11,310 nucleotides of DNA from Elusimicrobia bacterium HGW-Elusimicrobia-2 (GTDB taxonomy: Bacteria > CG03): assembly GCA_002841685.1 (NCBI GenBank), contig PHAM01000055.1, positions 1-11,310 of the forward strand. Reading direction: 5' to 3'. A program made the translations under genes and the position numbers. The notes beneath the pieces were generated by a model. It was given only the letters and a program-made list of their open reading frames with translations, made no database searches and was not told the DNA's origin. This document shows positions 1-6,916 of the stretch, piece after piece (position 1 is the stretch's first letter; every line of letters starts with the position of its first letter).

Positions 1-28
1 CTATTTTACAAGCATTTTCGGAGGATCT

Positions 29-325
29 TTATGCTGATGAGGATGACACCCCGTCGAAACAGCTTGTATTACAAGGATTTACGTTGGGACAGTAGTGATC
101 GCTTAAGTCTCCTAAATATTTCAAATAATGAAGGCTTACTATTAACCGGGTTTCTATTCCCGGGCGACTTTCTTCGCAATAATATTTTTCAAATCGATTA
201 TCAAATGATTCCCAGTCCATCTGATTCCCCAGTTTTACTAAACCATGATCTAAATTTATTATACGCTTTAATTCCACCTTGAATAAATCTTCCTGGTTTT
301 CATGTATTGTTTTTGTCGGTTTCAT
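29..325 (-). pseudogene. IS5-type transposase, N-terminal fragment (3'-truncated)
   Basis: This is the first part of an IS5/DUF772-type transposase. From the start MKPTKTIHENQEDLF through LKRIINLDHGLVKL and up to HYLKYLGDLSD the protein looks like the N-terminal DNA-binding part of these enzymes. The similarity I recognise stops at about position 98. After it come 22 unrelated residues and a stop at 29, so the catalytic DDE core, normally another 200 or more residues, is absent. I chose the ATG at 325 because GGGGAGG lies 12 nt upstream. A TTG at 364 in the same frame lies too close to the -10 box (366-371) to be the start. The product cannot transpose. The family is assigned by recognition of the N-terminal pattern only, so another related IS family is possible. 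Confidence 0.7.
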
Positions 326-365
326 TTTGCAAGCTTTCCTCCCCTTTTTTCTGTTTTCCTGCAAT

Positions 366-394
366 ATTATACCTTTTTTTTAGCTTTTTTGAAA
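366..394 (-). promoter_or_regulatory. Putative promoter of the IS transposase fragment
   Basis: On the minus strand a perfect TATAAT (371-366) is preceded, with 17 bp spacing, by TTTCAA (394-389), which is a poor -35 box. It lies about 40 bp upstream of the transposase ATG at 325, where an IS promoter is expected. The outer end of the IS should lie shortly beyond it, near 395-430, but I could not identify a terminal inverted repeat. Confidence 0.4.
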
Positions 395-724
395 CCCTTT
401 TGTCGTCGATACGGTTGCTTATTAGGATGCTTTTTCAGCGTCGACTACATAGAAAAGAAAGATTCCCTGATAAGGCAGAGAGCGGCTTTATTAGAACAAA
501 AGACAGTTTTAGGGCGAAAGGGTAAAGGTTGGCTCGAACCATTGAGAAACTGGATTTTAGACGCTCACCACGCCGGAGAACTTGTTTTGTCAAAAGATTT
601 GACGGAAATAAAATCTTTTACGGAAAAAATCGGAACGAACCGCCGCCTTCTGGACAAAACCTGTCTTTTGGATTTGAAAAAGCCATGGTCTTTTTTGTCT
701 TTCCCCGACGTAAAAAATCCTCAA

Positions 725-757
725 AGAAAGGTGAGCTCTGCTCACCGAAAATTTTTT
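725..757. terminator. Bidirectional intrinsic terminator
   Basis: GGTGAGC (730-736) and GCTCACC (740-746) form a perfect 7-bp stem with a 3-nt loop. On the plus strand it is followed by GAAAATTTTTT, suiting termination of the recombinase remnant. On the minus strand it is followed by TTTCTTT, suiting termination of the tRNA-Leu transcript about 35 nt after its 3' end. Confidence 0.6.
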
Positions 758-780
758 ACAAAAACGGCGAAAAGCGCGTT

Positions 781-867
781 TGGTGGGGGAGGAGGGACTC
801 GAACCCTCAATCTCTTGCGAGCAGCGGATTTTAAGTCCGCTTTGTATACCAATTCCAACACTCCCCC
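781..867 (-). tRNA. tRNA-Leu(UAA)
   Basis: The minus strand folds into a complete class II tRNA of 87 nt. The acceptor stem is GGGGGAG (867-861) paired with CTCCCCC (791-785). The discriminator is A784 and the CCA end is encoded (783-781). The anticodon arm is GCGGA-CTTAAAA-TCCGC, giving anticodon UAA, which reads leucine UUA codons. A variable arm follows, then the T arm GAGGG-TTCGAGT-CCCTC. The long variable region fits leucine. The 3' end touches the decayed recombinase region, and tRNA 3' ends are common integration sites. The gene lies 48 nt downstream of ftsB on the same strand but seems to have its own -10 box. Confidence 0.96.
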
Positions 868-881
868 GCTGATGTGAAATT

Positions 882-910
882 ATTATATCTAATTTTCAGC
901 TTCCGGCGAA
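882..910 (-). promoter_or_regulatory. Putative promoter of tRNA-Leu
   Basis: On the minus strand a perfect TATAAT (887-882) in an AT-rich patch lies 14 bp upstream of the tRNA 5' end. The -35 position (910-905, TTCGCC) matches consensus only at 3 of 6 bases. The expected transcription start near 875 would leave a very short leader for RNase P to remove. Confidence 0.5.
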
Positions 911-915
911 ACACT

Positions 916-1206
916 CTATTCTTCTTCGCCGCCGATAAATCTGTACTTCACCTCTCCCGGCTCTATCATCCCGTATTTTTCGCGGGCGAGCTTGTAATAA
1001 GCCGCTTCCGGATTCTTCTCGAACATCTCAAGCTGTTTTTTCAAAACAGCGTTCTGCCGGTCAAGTTCGGCGATCTTCAGCTCAAGGATCTTCCTGTTTT
1101 TTCTGTATATGAGAAATCTGCTGAAATGCTGATTTCCGAAGGCCGCGGCAAGAAAAACCACTACCGCCAGCAGATAAAACAGCCTTCTTTTCTGCTCATC
1201 ATTCAT
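916..1206 (-). CDS. ftsB: Septum formation initiator, FtsB/DivIC family
   Basis: This small (96 aa) bitopic membrane protein of the divisome would act with FtsL and FtsQ-type partners at the division septum. It has a short cytoplasmic N-terminus (MNDEQKRR), one transmembrane helix at about residues 9-24 (FYLLAVVVFLAAAFG) and a charged coiled coil at about 36-64. It then carries the family motif AREKYGMIEPGE at 74-85, followed by VKYRF. The length is typical. It lies 21 nt downstream of eno on the same strand, an arrangement also seen in E. coli, so the two are probably co-transcribed. The ribosome-binding site is weak (GGACGG). A tRNA-Leu gene follows. FtsB and DivIC are not separable by sequence alone, so the symbol is by context. 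Confidence 0.88.
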   Translation of the reverse strand: MNDEQKRRLFYLLAVVVFLAAAFGNQHFSRFLIYRKNRKILELKIAELDRQNAVLKKQLEMFEKNPEAAYYKLAREKYGMIEPGEVKYRFIGGEEE

Positions 1207-1227
1207 TCTTTACCGTCCGTCGGGCGT

Positions 1228-2484
1228 TCAGGCTTTGAGCTCTTCCTCTATCCTGAGAAGCTGATTATACTTTGACAATCTTTCTCCTCTGGCCGGCGCT
1301 CCGCTCTTGAGCTGGCCGCAGTTGACCGCGATGGTCAGGTCCGCTATGAAATTGTCGGCTGTCTCGCCGGAACGGTGAGAAACCAGAGATTTGTATCCGT
1401 TATCATATCCAAGCTTTATCACGTCAAGCGTTTCGGTCACGGTGCCTATCTGATTCAGTTTGATAAGTATGGCGTTGGCGGCCCCTCTGGAAATACCCTC
1501 CTTCACTCTGTCAACGGTTGTCACAAACAAATCGTCGCCTATAAGCTGTATCTTTTTCCCGAGTTTTTTCGTCTGTTTCACCCAGCCTTCCCAGTCATCT
1601 TCGGCGAAACCGTCCTCGATTGCGATTATGGGATATTTTTTTATCCATTTGTCATACAATTCTATAAGAGCGTCCGCGCTGAGCACTTTTTTCGGTGTTT
1701 CTCCGGCAAGGACATATTTTCCGTTCTTGTAGATCTCGGAAGCCGCCACATCCAGCACTATCGCCACATCCCTGCCGGGCTTATAGCCGGCTTCTTTCAC
1801 CGCGCGCGTTATGAATCTGAGAGCGTCTTCGTTTTCTTTCAGGTTCGGAGCGAATCCCCCCTCGTCGCCTATGGATGTTGAGAGGCCTTCTTTTTTCAGA
1901 ATGCTTTTAAGAGTGTGATACACTTCCGTGCCCATCTGCATTCTTTTTTCAAATGTTTTTCCGCCTACGGGAGCTATCATAAATTCCTGCACATCAACAT
2001 TGTTGTCGGCATGAGCGCCGCCGTTAAGTATGTTCATGCAGGGCACGGGTATGACCCAGCCTTTCAGTTTTCCGGGGAAAAGCGACCTTAAATGTTTGTA
2101 AAGCGGCACCTTTTTGGAAGCGGCCGCGGCGCGGCACACGGCCATGGACACGCCGAGGATGGCGTTCGCGCCCAATTTCTTTTTTTTGGGAGTGCCGTCA
2201 AGAGCTATCATCGCCCCGTCAACCTTCCTCTGGTCAAGAGCATTCATTCCCTTAACGCGTTTGGCGATTTTGGCCACATTCGCTACGGCCTTGAGGACAC
2301 CCTTGCCTTTATAGGCTTTTCCGCCGTCCCGCAGTTCCAGCGCCTCATGCACGCCCGTTGATGCGCCCGAAGGCACCGCCGCGCGTCCGAATGAACCGTC
2401 GGAAAGCAGAACATCCACCTCCACCGTCGGGTTTCCCCTTGAATCAAAAATCTGCCTGCCTGTCACCTTACTGATCTTAATCAC
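1228..2484 (-). CDS. eno: Enolase (phosphopyruvate hydratase)
   Basis: Enolase converts 2-phosphoglycerate to phosphoenolpyruvate in glycolysis and the reverse in gluconeogenesis. It is cytosolic and magnesium-dependent. With the chosen start the protein is 418 aa, normal for the family. Visible signatures: [15 protein letters not shown] near the N-terminus, substrate loop PSGASTG (38-44), H158 in GGAHADN, E208 in GDEGGFAP (catalytic acid/base side), metal ligands D245, E290 and D317 (GDDLFVT), catalytic K342 in [15 protein letters not shown] at 370-375 and K393. No key residue is missing. I chose GTG at 2484 because AGGAGG stands just before it (4-nt gap) and the protein then begins [12 protein letters not shown], as enolases do. 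An upstream in-frame ATG at 2514 would add ten residues encoded across that ribosome-binding site. ftsB follows directly; batE ends 195 nt upstream. Confidence 0.97.
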   Translation of the reverse strand: MIKISKVTGRQIFDSRGNPTVEVDVLLSDGSFGRAAVPSGASTGVHEALELRDGGKAYKGKGVLKAVANVAKIAKRVKGMNALDQRKVDGAMIALDGTPKKKKLGANAILGVSMAVCRAAAASKKVPLYKHLRSLFPGKLKGWVIPVPCMNILNGGAHADNNVDVQEFMIAPVGGKTFEKRMQMGTEVYHTLKSILKKEGLSTSIGDEGGFAPNLKENEDALRFITRAVKEAGYKPGRDVAIVLDVAASEIYKNGKYVLAGETPKKVLSADALIELYDKWIKKYPIIAIEDGFAEDDWEGWVKQTKKLGKKIQLIGDDLFVTTVDRVKEGISRGAANAILIKLNQIGTVTETLDVIKLGYDNGYKSLVSHRSGETADNFIADLTIAVNCGQLKSGAPARGERLSKYNQLLRIEEELKA

Positions 2485-2572
2485 TTTTCCTCCTAATAAT
2501 TCCCTTCGTCTCATTAAATTTCAACTTCACGCGCTTCAATCTCACCAGAGCCGCGTTCGGTATTTGAAGCGG

Positions 2573-2636
2573 GCCATATGAGTGCGGAGTTTCGCCCAAG
2601 CTTCGCGCGAATTGGCAGCGAGCTGCATACGCGAGC
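2573..2636. repeat. Dispersed repeat, copy A (batE-eno spacer)
   Basis: This segment shares 26 of 28 bases (2609-2636) with 5244-5271 in the same orientation. Weaker similarity extends left to 2573 (GCCATATGAG against GCCCTATGAG). It sits in the 195-nt gap between batE and eno. Just around it an imperfect inverted repeat, GCGAGCTGCAT (2618-2628) and ATGCGGCTCGC (2656-2666), could form a hairpin, but without a T tract, so I do not call it a terminator. Confidence 0.7.
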
Positions 2637-2679
2637 GGCCGTCGACAAATGCCGGATGCGGCTCGCGTGCTTCGGCGCT

Positions 2680-3420
2680 TCAGTCAATTTCCGCGAGCGC
2701 GCTTTTTCTTATCCAGCCGCTTGAGGCGGCGACTCTCACAAAGAGCCAGCCTTCTTCCTCGTCGTAAATGGCGGCCTTCATCCCCGCGGGGACAGAGGCT
2801 ATCACTTTATAGGAAGCGCCCGGGCCGCTCTGCATTCCCTCTTCCCTCATGACAATACCGTAACCGCCCTTTGGGCCGCCATTCATTTTAGCATAGAGAG
2901 CGCCCCACGCGAAAGCTCCTGTCACAAAAAGAGCCGCAGCAAGCCAGAGAGACAATTCGCTTTTTGTGAAAACATGCAGCATAGCCGCGAAGAAAAAAAG
3001 CCATGTGACGACGACCACCGCCGTCCTGAATTCATCCTCCGTAAAAATATCCCCGAGTGAGGCCAGAGCGCTTTGCGGGACATCCTTCACGTCCAGCTTT
3101 TCCCCCAGCACCTGCAAATTATAATTTATGTCGCGGGATCTCGGACTGAGTTTTTTCGCTCTCAGATAATAGAGGCGCGCCTCGGGGTATTTGCCCATTC
3201 TGAAAAGGCAGTTCCCCGCGTTATAACAGTCTTCCCATCCGCCCTGATCCGCATCTATGCGGCTTTTATAAAATTCAAAAGCCCCGCGCCAGTTCTGTTT
3301 CCGGTAGAGATCTTCTCCCTCATCAGCGCCGGAGAAGGACACAAAAATAGCCGAGGTCATTATCATAAGCGCTAACAATTGGCGCATGAATCGAGCGGCA
3401 AAGCGTTTTATGTTTTTCAT
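2680..3420 (-). CDS. batE: BatE-like protein: signal anchor, TPR, two TM helices, SH3b domain
   Basis: This is a 246-aa membrane protein in the BatE position of the operon. It has an N-terminal signal or anchor segment at about 13-31. TPR-type helices follow (DLYRKQNWRGAFEFYKSRID, then CYNAGNCLFRMGKYPEARLY) up to about 105. Two hydrophobic helices lie at about 132-151 and 156-176, and a C-terminal bacterial SH3-like domain at about 183-246 (GIVMREEGMQSGPGASYKVI and GWLFVRVAASSGWI). TPR plus SH3b is a known BatE architecture. It probably works as an envelope scaffold or cell-wall-interacting part of the Bat complex, but this is inferred. I chose ATG 3420 because it overlaps the batD stop as ATGA, and a signal-like sequence follows directly. 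An upstream in-frame ATG at 3519 would lie inside batD. Confidence 0.8.
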   Translation of the reverse strand: MKNIKRFAARFMRQLLALMIMTSAIFVSFSGADEGEDLYRKQNWRGAFEFYKSRIDADQGGWEDCYNAGNCLFRMGKYPEARLYYLRAKKLSPRSRDINYNLQVLGEKLDVKDVPQSALASLGDIFTEDEFRTAVVVVTWLFFFAAMLHVFTKSELSLWLAAALFVTGAFAWGALYAKMNGGPKGGYGIVMREEGMQSGPGASYKVIASVPAGMKAAIYDEEEGWLFVRVAASSGWIRKSALAEID

Positions 3421-5348
3421 AGGTGTTTTTTCAACTTCTTCAAGAGAACCAGAGCCTCTTCTTTCATCGCGGCGGGATCCGTGCCGCAGCCGGAGGGCGA
3501 AAATCTTTCGCTCTGGCATTTCCTCACAAAAGCGGTGAATTCATCTCTGACGGGCCCGGGAGCGGCGGCTAATGCCGTTTGGGGAGAATATCCGCGCGGA
3601 GAATTCGTGCGTTCCCTGATAAAATTAAACAAAGCGTTTTCAATTCCGCCGCAGAGGAGCTCCCTCTCTGAGGGGAGCCTCAAAATCGCCGCGCGGCAGC
3701 GGCTGAAAGCCGTTCCCCGCGCCAAAGCCGATGAGGGTATTATCTTTTCGGCGACATGGTGCTTCACCGCCAGAAGCATGAAGAAAACAACAGCCGGAAA
3801 GGCCGACAGCATCACAAAATGAGCGGCTATAAAACCGCCTCCCGAAGGGCATCTGACAGCTTTAATATATCTGATGTCCTTTCCCAATTCCTTGAAAAGC
3901 AGGCTTTCCGGAGCGGCCGGGGCGCCCTTCGCCGCCGCGAGGACCTTCAGCCGGATTTCTTTTGTGCGGGCGGCCTCGTATTTTCCCGAGGACGGATCAA
4001 AATAGGCGTATTCCAGCGCCGGTATCATCTGCTCACCCTCGACGCGCGGCACAAGAACCAGCTGAAAAGTTTTGCTCCCAGTAATTTTATAATTATCCTT
4101 GCTTATCTGCTGGGATGAGATGATATCGTAACGCCTGAAATTCGCGAGGTCCAGAAAATCCGGTTCCGCGAGCGAACTTATGTTCCCCTCGCCCTCAATC
4201 TTCAGCGTGAGATTCACCGCCTCCCCGACGCGGAGAGTTTTCTTGTCCGTCGAGGCGGATGCGGAAAATCTCCCGACGGCGCCGCGGTAATTATCAGGTT
4301 TCCCCTTTTGAGGCAGACTTTTCACATCAAGCCGTAAAGGGCCGCTTTGCAGGACTTTTCTCCGGCCGCCGCCGAAAAAACCGGCGAAGAAATCGTTATT
4401 CCCACCGGGAAAATTGGATTCCACTATTTCAAGCCGCGCCGGTTCAAACTGGAACGCTCCTTTTGTTATCGGGAAAATGACGCTTTTAATTTCCGTCACG
4501 GAATAATTCCTGCCGTCCACAACTTTATTGTAGCGCAGAGGCGGAGGCAGGTCCTCTTTCAGAAATCCGTTGAACAAAGGAATAGACAGCCCGGGATTCT
4601 GGACCAGGTTCCTGTCGGCGTAAAAAAGAAAACTGTAATAAACCGGCTCGCCGGTGTAGCAGGAGGCCTTATCCAGCTTCTGCTCTATCCAGAAGGATTC
4701 CTGACGGGGGCTTTCGCCGCTTCCCGCGCTCACCTGAGAGGAGGCCGGGCGCACTTCCACGCTTATGGCCGAGGTCGTGTGGGTTTTGCCTTTATAGTCT
4801 ATCTGAAAAGACGGTATCGTCAGCCGCCCCGTTCTTTTCGGGACGAGAATGTACTTGTGCTCGCTGACCGCCGACATTTTTCCGTTCACAAATGAGACGT
4901 TCTGCGAAGTGCCGGACGAATAGACGTCAAAATCGTCCAGCGGCGGAAGCTGCATCCCCGGAAGCCTCGCGCCCGAGCCCGAGGCGGAAATCGTCAGCGT
5001 CAGCTGTTCATTGAGCCCTATGTTCTGTGACGACACCGAGGCGCTTATATTCAGATCCTCACGCCCCGGCGCATCCGCCACGGCAGACGAAGCGCTTTCA
5101 GCGGCGGCAAGCGGCGCAAAATTCAAAACAAGAAGCGCGGATATAATGCAGCAACACTTAATCAGGCCGGGCGCTATCCGTAGACGGCGGCGGATGCTGT
5201 CCGTCAGAGCCCTATGAGCAAGGGTTTTACACACACCCGCAGCGAATTGGGAGCGAGCCGCATACGCGAGCATCTCTGACGGATGGCTCCGGCGTCGAGG
5301 CACACCGCAGGCGGCAAAGATGCCGCTCCGGATTTTTATACTTTTCAT
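3417..5348 (-). CDS. batD: BatD/oxygen-tolerance-like protein with extended N-terminus
   Basis: This 643-aa protein is a BatD (oxygen-tolerance family) homologue, expected to expose repeated beta-sandwich domains in the periplasm and be anchored by a C-terminal helix. The first beta domain begins near 97 with LNISASVSSQNIGLNEQLTL, the family's typical opening. SFWIEQKLDKASCYTGEPVY starts the next at about 220, and a third starts near 365 (FSASASTDKKTLRVGEAVNL). A transmembrane helix lies at about 510-530 and a cytosolic tail follows. Oddly, the signal-peptide core (GLIKCCCIISALLVL, about 61-75, ending LAAAES) sits 60 residues from the start, and residues about 11-50 come from a dispersed repeat. 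ATG 5348 lies 1 nt after the batB stop, so it is the best coupled start. A GTG at residue 39 could be an alternative. batE overlaps its stop. Confidence 0.85.
   Translation of the reverse strand: MKSIKIRSGIFAACGVPRRRSHPSEMLAYAARSQFAAGVCKTLAHRALTDSIRRRLRIAPGLIKCCCIISALLVLNFAPLAAAESASSAVADAPGREDLNISASVSSQNIGLNEQLTLTISASGSGARLPGMQLPPLDDFDVYSSGTSQNVSFVNGKMSAVSEHKYILVPKRTGRLTIPSFQIDYKGKTHTTSAISVEVRPASSQVSAGSGESPRQESFWIEQKLDKASCYTGEPVYYSFLFYADRNLVQNPGLSIPLFNGFLKEDLPPPLRYNKVVDGRNYSVTEIKSVIFPITKGAFQFEPARLEIVESNFPGGNNDFFAGFFGGGRRKVLQSGPLRLDVKSLPQKGKPDNYRGAVGRFSASASTDKKTLRVGEAVNLTLKIEGEGNISSLAEPDFLDLANFRRYDIISSQQISKDNYKITGSKTFQLVLVPRVEGEQMIPALEYAYFDPSSGKYEAARTKEIRLKVLAAAKGAPAAPESLLFKELGKDIRYIKAVRCPSGGGFIAAHFVMLSAFPAVVFFMLLAVKHHVAEKIIPSSALARGTAFSRCRAAILRLPSERELLCGGIENALFNFIRERTNSPRGYSPQTALAAAPGPVRDEFTAFVRKCQSERFSPSGCGTDPAAMKEEALVLLKKLKKHL
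5209..5271. repeat. Dispersed repeat, copy B (inside the batD 5' end)
   Basis: This is the second copy of the repeat at 2573-2636, same orientation, with 26 of 28 identical bases at 5244-5271. It is read in frame as part of batD (for example AYAARSQFAAG). Read in the same frame, copy A gives AYAARCQFARSLG. Similarity fades outside this core, so the true ends are unclear. Confidence 0.7.
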
Positions 5349-5349
5349 T

Positions 5350-6915
5350 CTACCAGTCCTGACTCACCGCGGGCATCTTCTGTTTTTCCTGTTTTTTCCT
5401 GCCGCTTTTTTCCATATCGTCCAGCAGATTCATAGCGCGCTGCATATCGTCCTCGGACATATCCCCTTCCTTCTCCTTATCCTTCTCACCGTCTTTTTCG
5501 CCGCTGTCTTCGGATTTCTGACGCAGCGCCATCTCAAGGTTGTGCAGGGCGTCTGAAGAAGACGGATCAGCGCGCAAGACGCGCCGGTAAAAGCTTATCG
5601 CCTCGTCAATCTCCCCTTTTCTGTAGCAATTGTTCGCCATATTGTAAAACAGGTCTTCCTCCATACGGGGATTCTCAAAAGTCGCCGCTTTCCTGTAATT
5701 TTTTTCCGCATCGTCATGTTTCTCCATAAAATAATAAGTGTTCCCAAGATTATAGTAGGCCGCCTCTGACGCTTTCTTTTTGAGCGCTTCCCTGTAATGT
5801 TGTTCGGCTTTGAAAAAATCCCTGTTCCTGAAAGCCCTGTTCCCTCTGGAAATATCATCCGCCATGGACGGCGCGGCGATCAAAAGAAGCAGGATGAGCG
5901 CGGGCGGGATATTATCAAGGAACGTTTTTTTACGCGTTATAAAAGGCAGAAGGAAATCCGCTATCATAAAAAAGAGAGCGGCGGCCAGAGGAATGGAATA
6001 TTTTTTCTCCAGCGACGAGGAAAAAGACTCGCCCATAAAATCCTTGTCCATTGAATTGATGGCGTCGGCTATCTGTTCTATATCCCTGTTGGCGGGATCA
6101 AAAGGGAAATAGCGCCCTTTGCTGGCATTGGCTATTTGCAGAAGAAGCGTCTCATCGCGGCGGCTTATGACGGTTTCGCCCTTTTCATCTTTTTTGTAGC
6201 CCGTCACCTTGCCGTCGTCGTCTTTGACGGGAATGGGCTCGCCCTCGGGGGTGCCGACGCCTATGGCAAAAACCCTTATGCCCTTGAGCTCTTTCACAAT
6301 GGCGGCGGGATTCCCCTGCAGGTTCTCGCCGTCCGTCAGGAGTATGACCGCCCTGGAATTCGTGTCGTCATCAAAGCTTTCCGCGGCTTTGGACAGAGCC
6401 TCGGAGATGTTTGTTCCCGGATAAGGTATTTCTCCGGCGCTTATCTCGTCTAAAAACATCCTCAGCGACGCAAGGTCTCCCGTGAGAGGACAGATCGTGA
6501 AGGCCCGTCCGGCAAAACCCACAAGGCCGTAACGCTCTGAGCGCAGAAGAGACAGGATATATTTGATCTTCGCTATTGACGCTTTAAAGCGCGTGGGTTT
6601 TATGTCCTCGCAGAACATGCTCGACGACACATCAAGAGCTATCATCACGGAGCTGGATTTTTCCTCCACTTTTCTGCTGACAAGTCCCCAGCGGGGTCCG
6701 GCCAGAGCCGTGACAAAAAAAGCGAAAGCGAGAGCGGCCGAGATCCGCGCGAAAATTCCGGCACGGGGTCGGAAAGATGAGAGTTTTTTAAAAAGTGAGG
6801 AAGACGCGTACACAGAACATCTTTGCCTTCGGGCGCGCCATTCAAAAACAAAAAAGAGCGCTATAAACGGCAGCGCTAACAGAGCGAACAATATTTTCGG
6901 ATTATCCCATATCAT
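5350..6915 (-). CDS. batB: BatB-BatC fusion: VWA domain plus TPR domain
   Basis: This 521-aa protein joins two usually separate Bat proteins. The N-terminal half is BatB-like: TM helices at about 8-24 and 55-72, then a von Willebrand A domain with the full metal-ion (MIDAS) set D95-V-S-S-S99, T168 and D195 (LLTDGEN), and a TM helix at about 307-325. The C-terminal half is BatC-like: a second hydrophobic stretch at about 335-350 ending PSMA, TPR repeats at about 354-465 (AAYYNLGNTYYFMEKHDDAE, LFYNMANNCYRKGEIDEAIS) and a very charged tail rich in Lys, Glu and Asp. The VWA part should bind partner proteins through a divalent metal at the membrane, with the TPRs as further docking sites. It starts 1 nt after the batA stop and ends 1 nt before batD. 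The partner proteins are not known from the sequence. Confidence 0.88.
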   Translation of the reverse strand: MIWDNPKILFALLALPFIALFFVFEWRARRQRCSVYASSSLFKKLSSFRPRAGIFARISAALAFAFFVTALAGPRWGLVSRKVEEKSSSVMIALDVSSSMFCEDIKPTRFKASIAKIKYILSLLRSERYGLVGFAGRAFTICPLTGDLASLRMFLDEISAGEIPYPGTNISEALSKAAESFDDDTNSRAVILLTDGENLQGNPAAIVKELKGIRVFAIGVGTPEGEPIPVKDDDGKVTGYKKDEKGETVISRRDETLLLQIANASKGRYFPFDPANRDIEQIADAINSMDKDFMGESFSSSLEKKYSIPLAAALFFMIADFLLPFITRKKTFLDNIPPALILLLLIAAPSMADDISRGNRAFRNRDFFKAEQHYREALKKKASEAAYYNLGNTYYFMEKHDDAEKNYRKAATFENPRMEEDLFYNMANNCYRKGEIDEAISFYRRVLRADPSSSDALHNLEMALRQKSEDSGEKDGEKDKEKEGDMSEDDMQRAMNLLDDMEKSGRKKQEKQKMPAVSQDW

Positions 6916-6916
6916 A

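Larger units (their letters stand above)
431..877 (+). pseudogene. Serine recombinase C-terminal remnant reading into tRNA-Leu
   Basis: The plus-strand frame that is open from 302 to 877 encodes, from about 431 to 703, a segment resembling the C-terminal end of large serine recombinases common in candidate-phylum genomes. It has a charged helix (DYIEKKDSLIRQRAALLEQK), then WLEPLRNWILDAHHAGELVL, then SFTEKIGTNRRLLDK and a final KKPWSFLSF. The catalytic resolvase domain and the zinc-ribbon region are missing, and the IS5-type fragment takes their place on the left. After about 703 the frame has no recognisable homology. From 781 it is only the antisense reading of the tRNA gene, ending at a stop at 875-877. 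It is therefore a dead fragment, probably of the integrase of an element that inserted at the tRNA 3' end. Family assignment rests on remembered sequence pattern, without alignment. Confidence 0.55.

Noticed and set aside
31-282. Plus-strand frame of 83 codons with GGAGG before its ATG
   Set aside because: It is antisense to the better supported transposase fragment, and its product resembles nothing I recognise. The ribosome-binding match is probably chance.
302-877. A 191-codon plus-strand open frame taken as a complete protein gene
   Set aside because: Its first third lies in the IS fragment region and its last third is the antisense of tRNA-Leu. Only the middle resembles a known protein, so it is kept as a recombinase remnant.
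2485-2514. ATG at 2514 as the enolase start
   Set aside because: The AGGAGG just before GTG 2484 would be inside the gene, and the added ten residues do not resemble enolase N-termini.
2618-2666. Hairpin between batE and eno as an intrinsic terminator
   Set aside because: The arms are 38 bases apart from start to start with a long loop, and no T tract follows on either strand.
3421-3519. Upstream ATG at 3519 for batE and at 8835 for the 287-aa protein
   Set aside because: Both would give long overlaps with the preceding genes. The later starts have ATGA coupling and are followed directly by signal-like segments.
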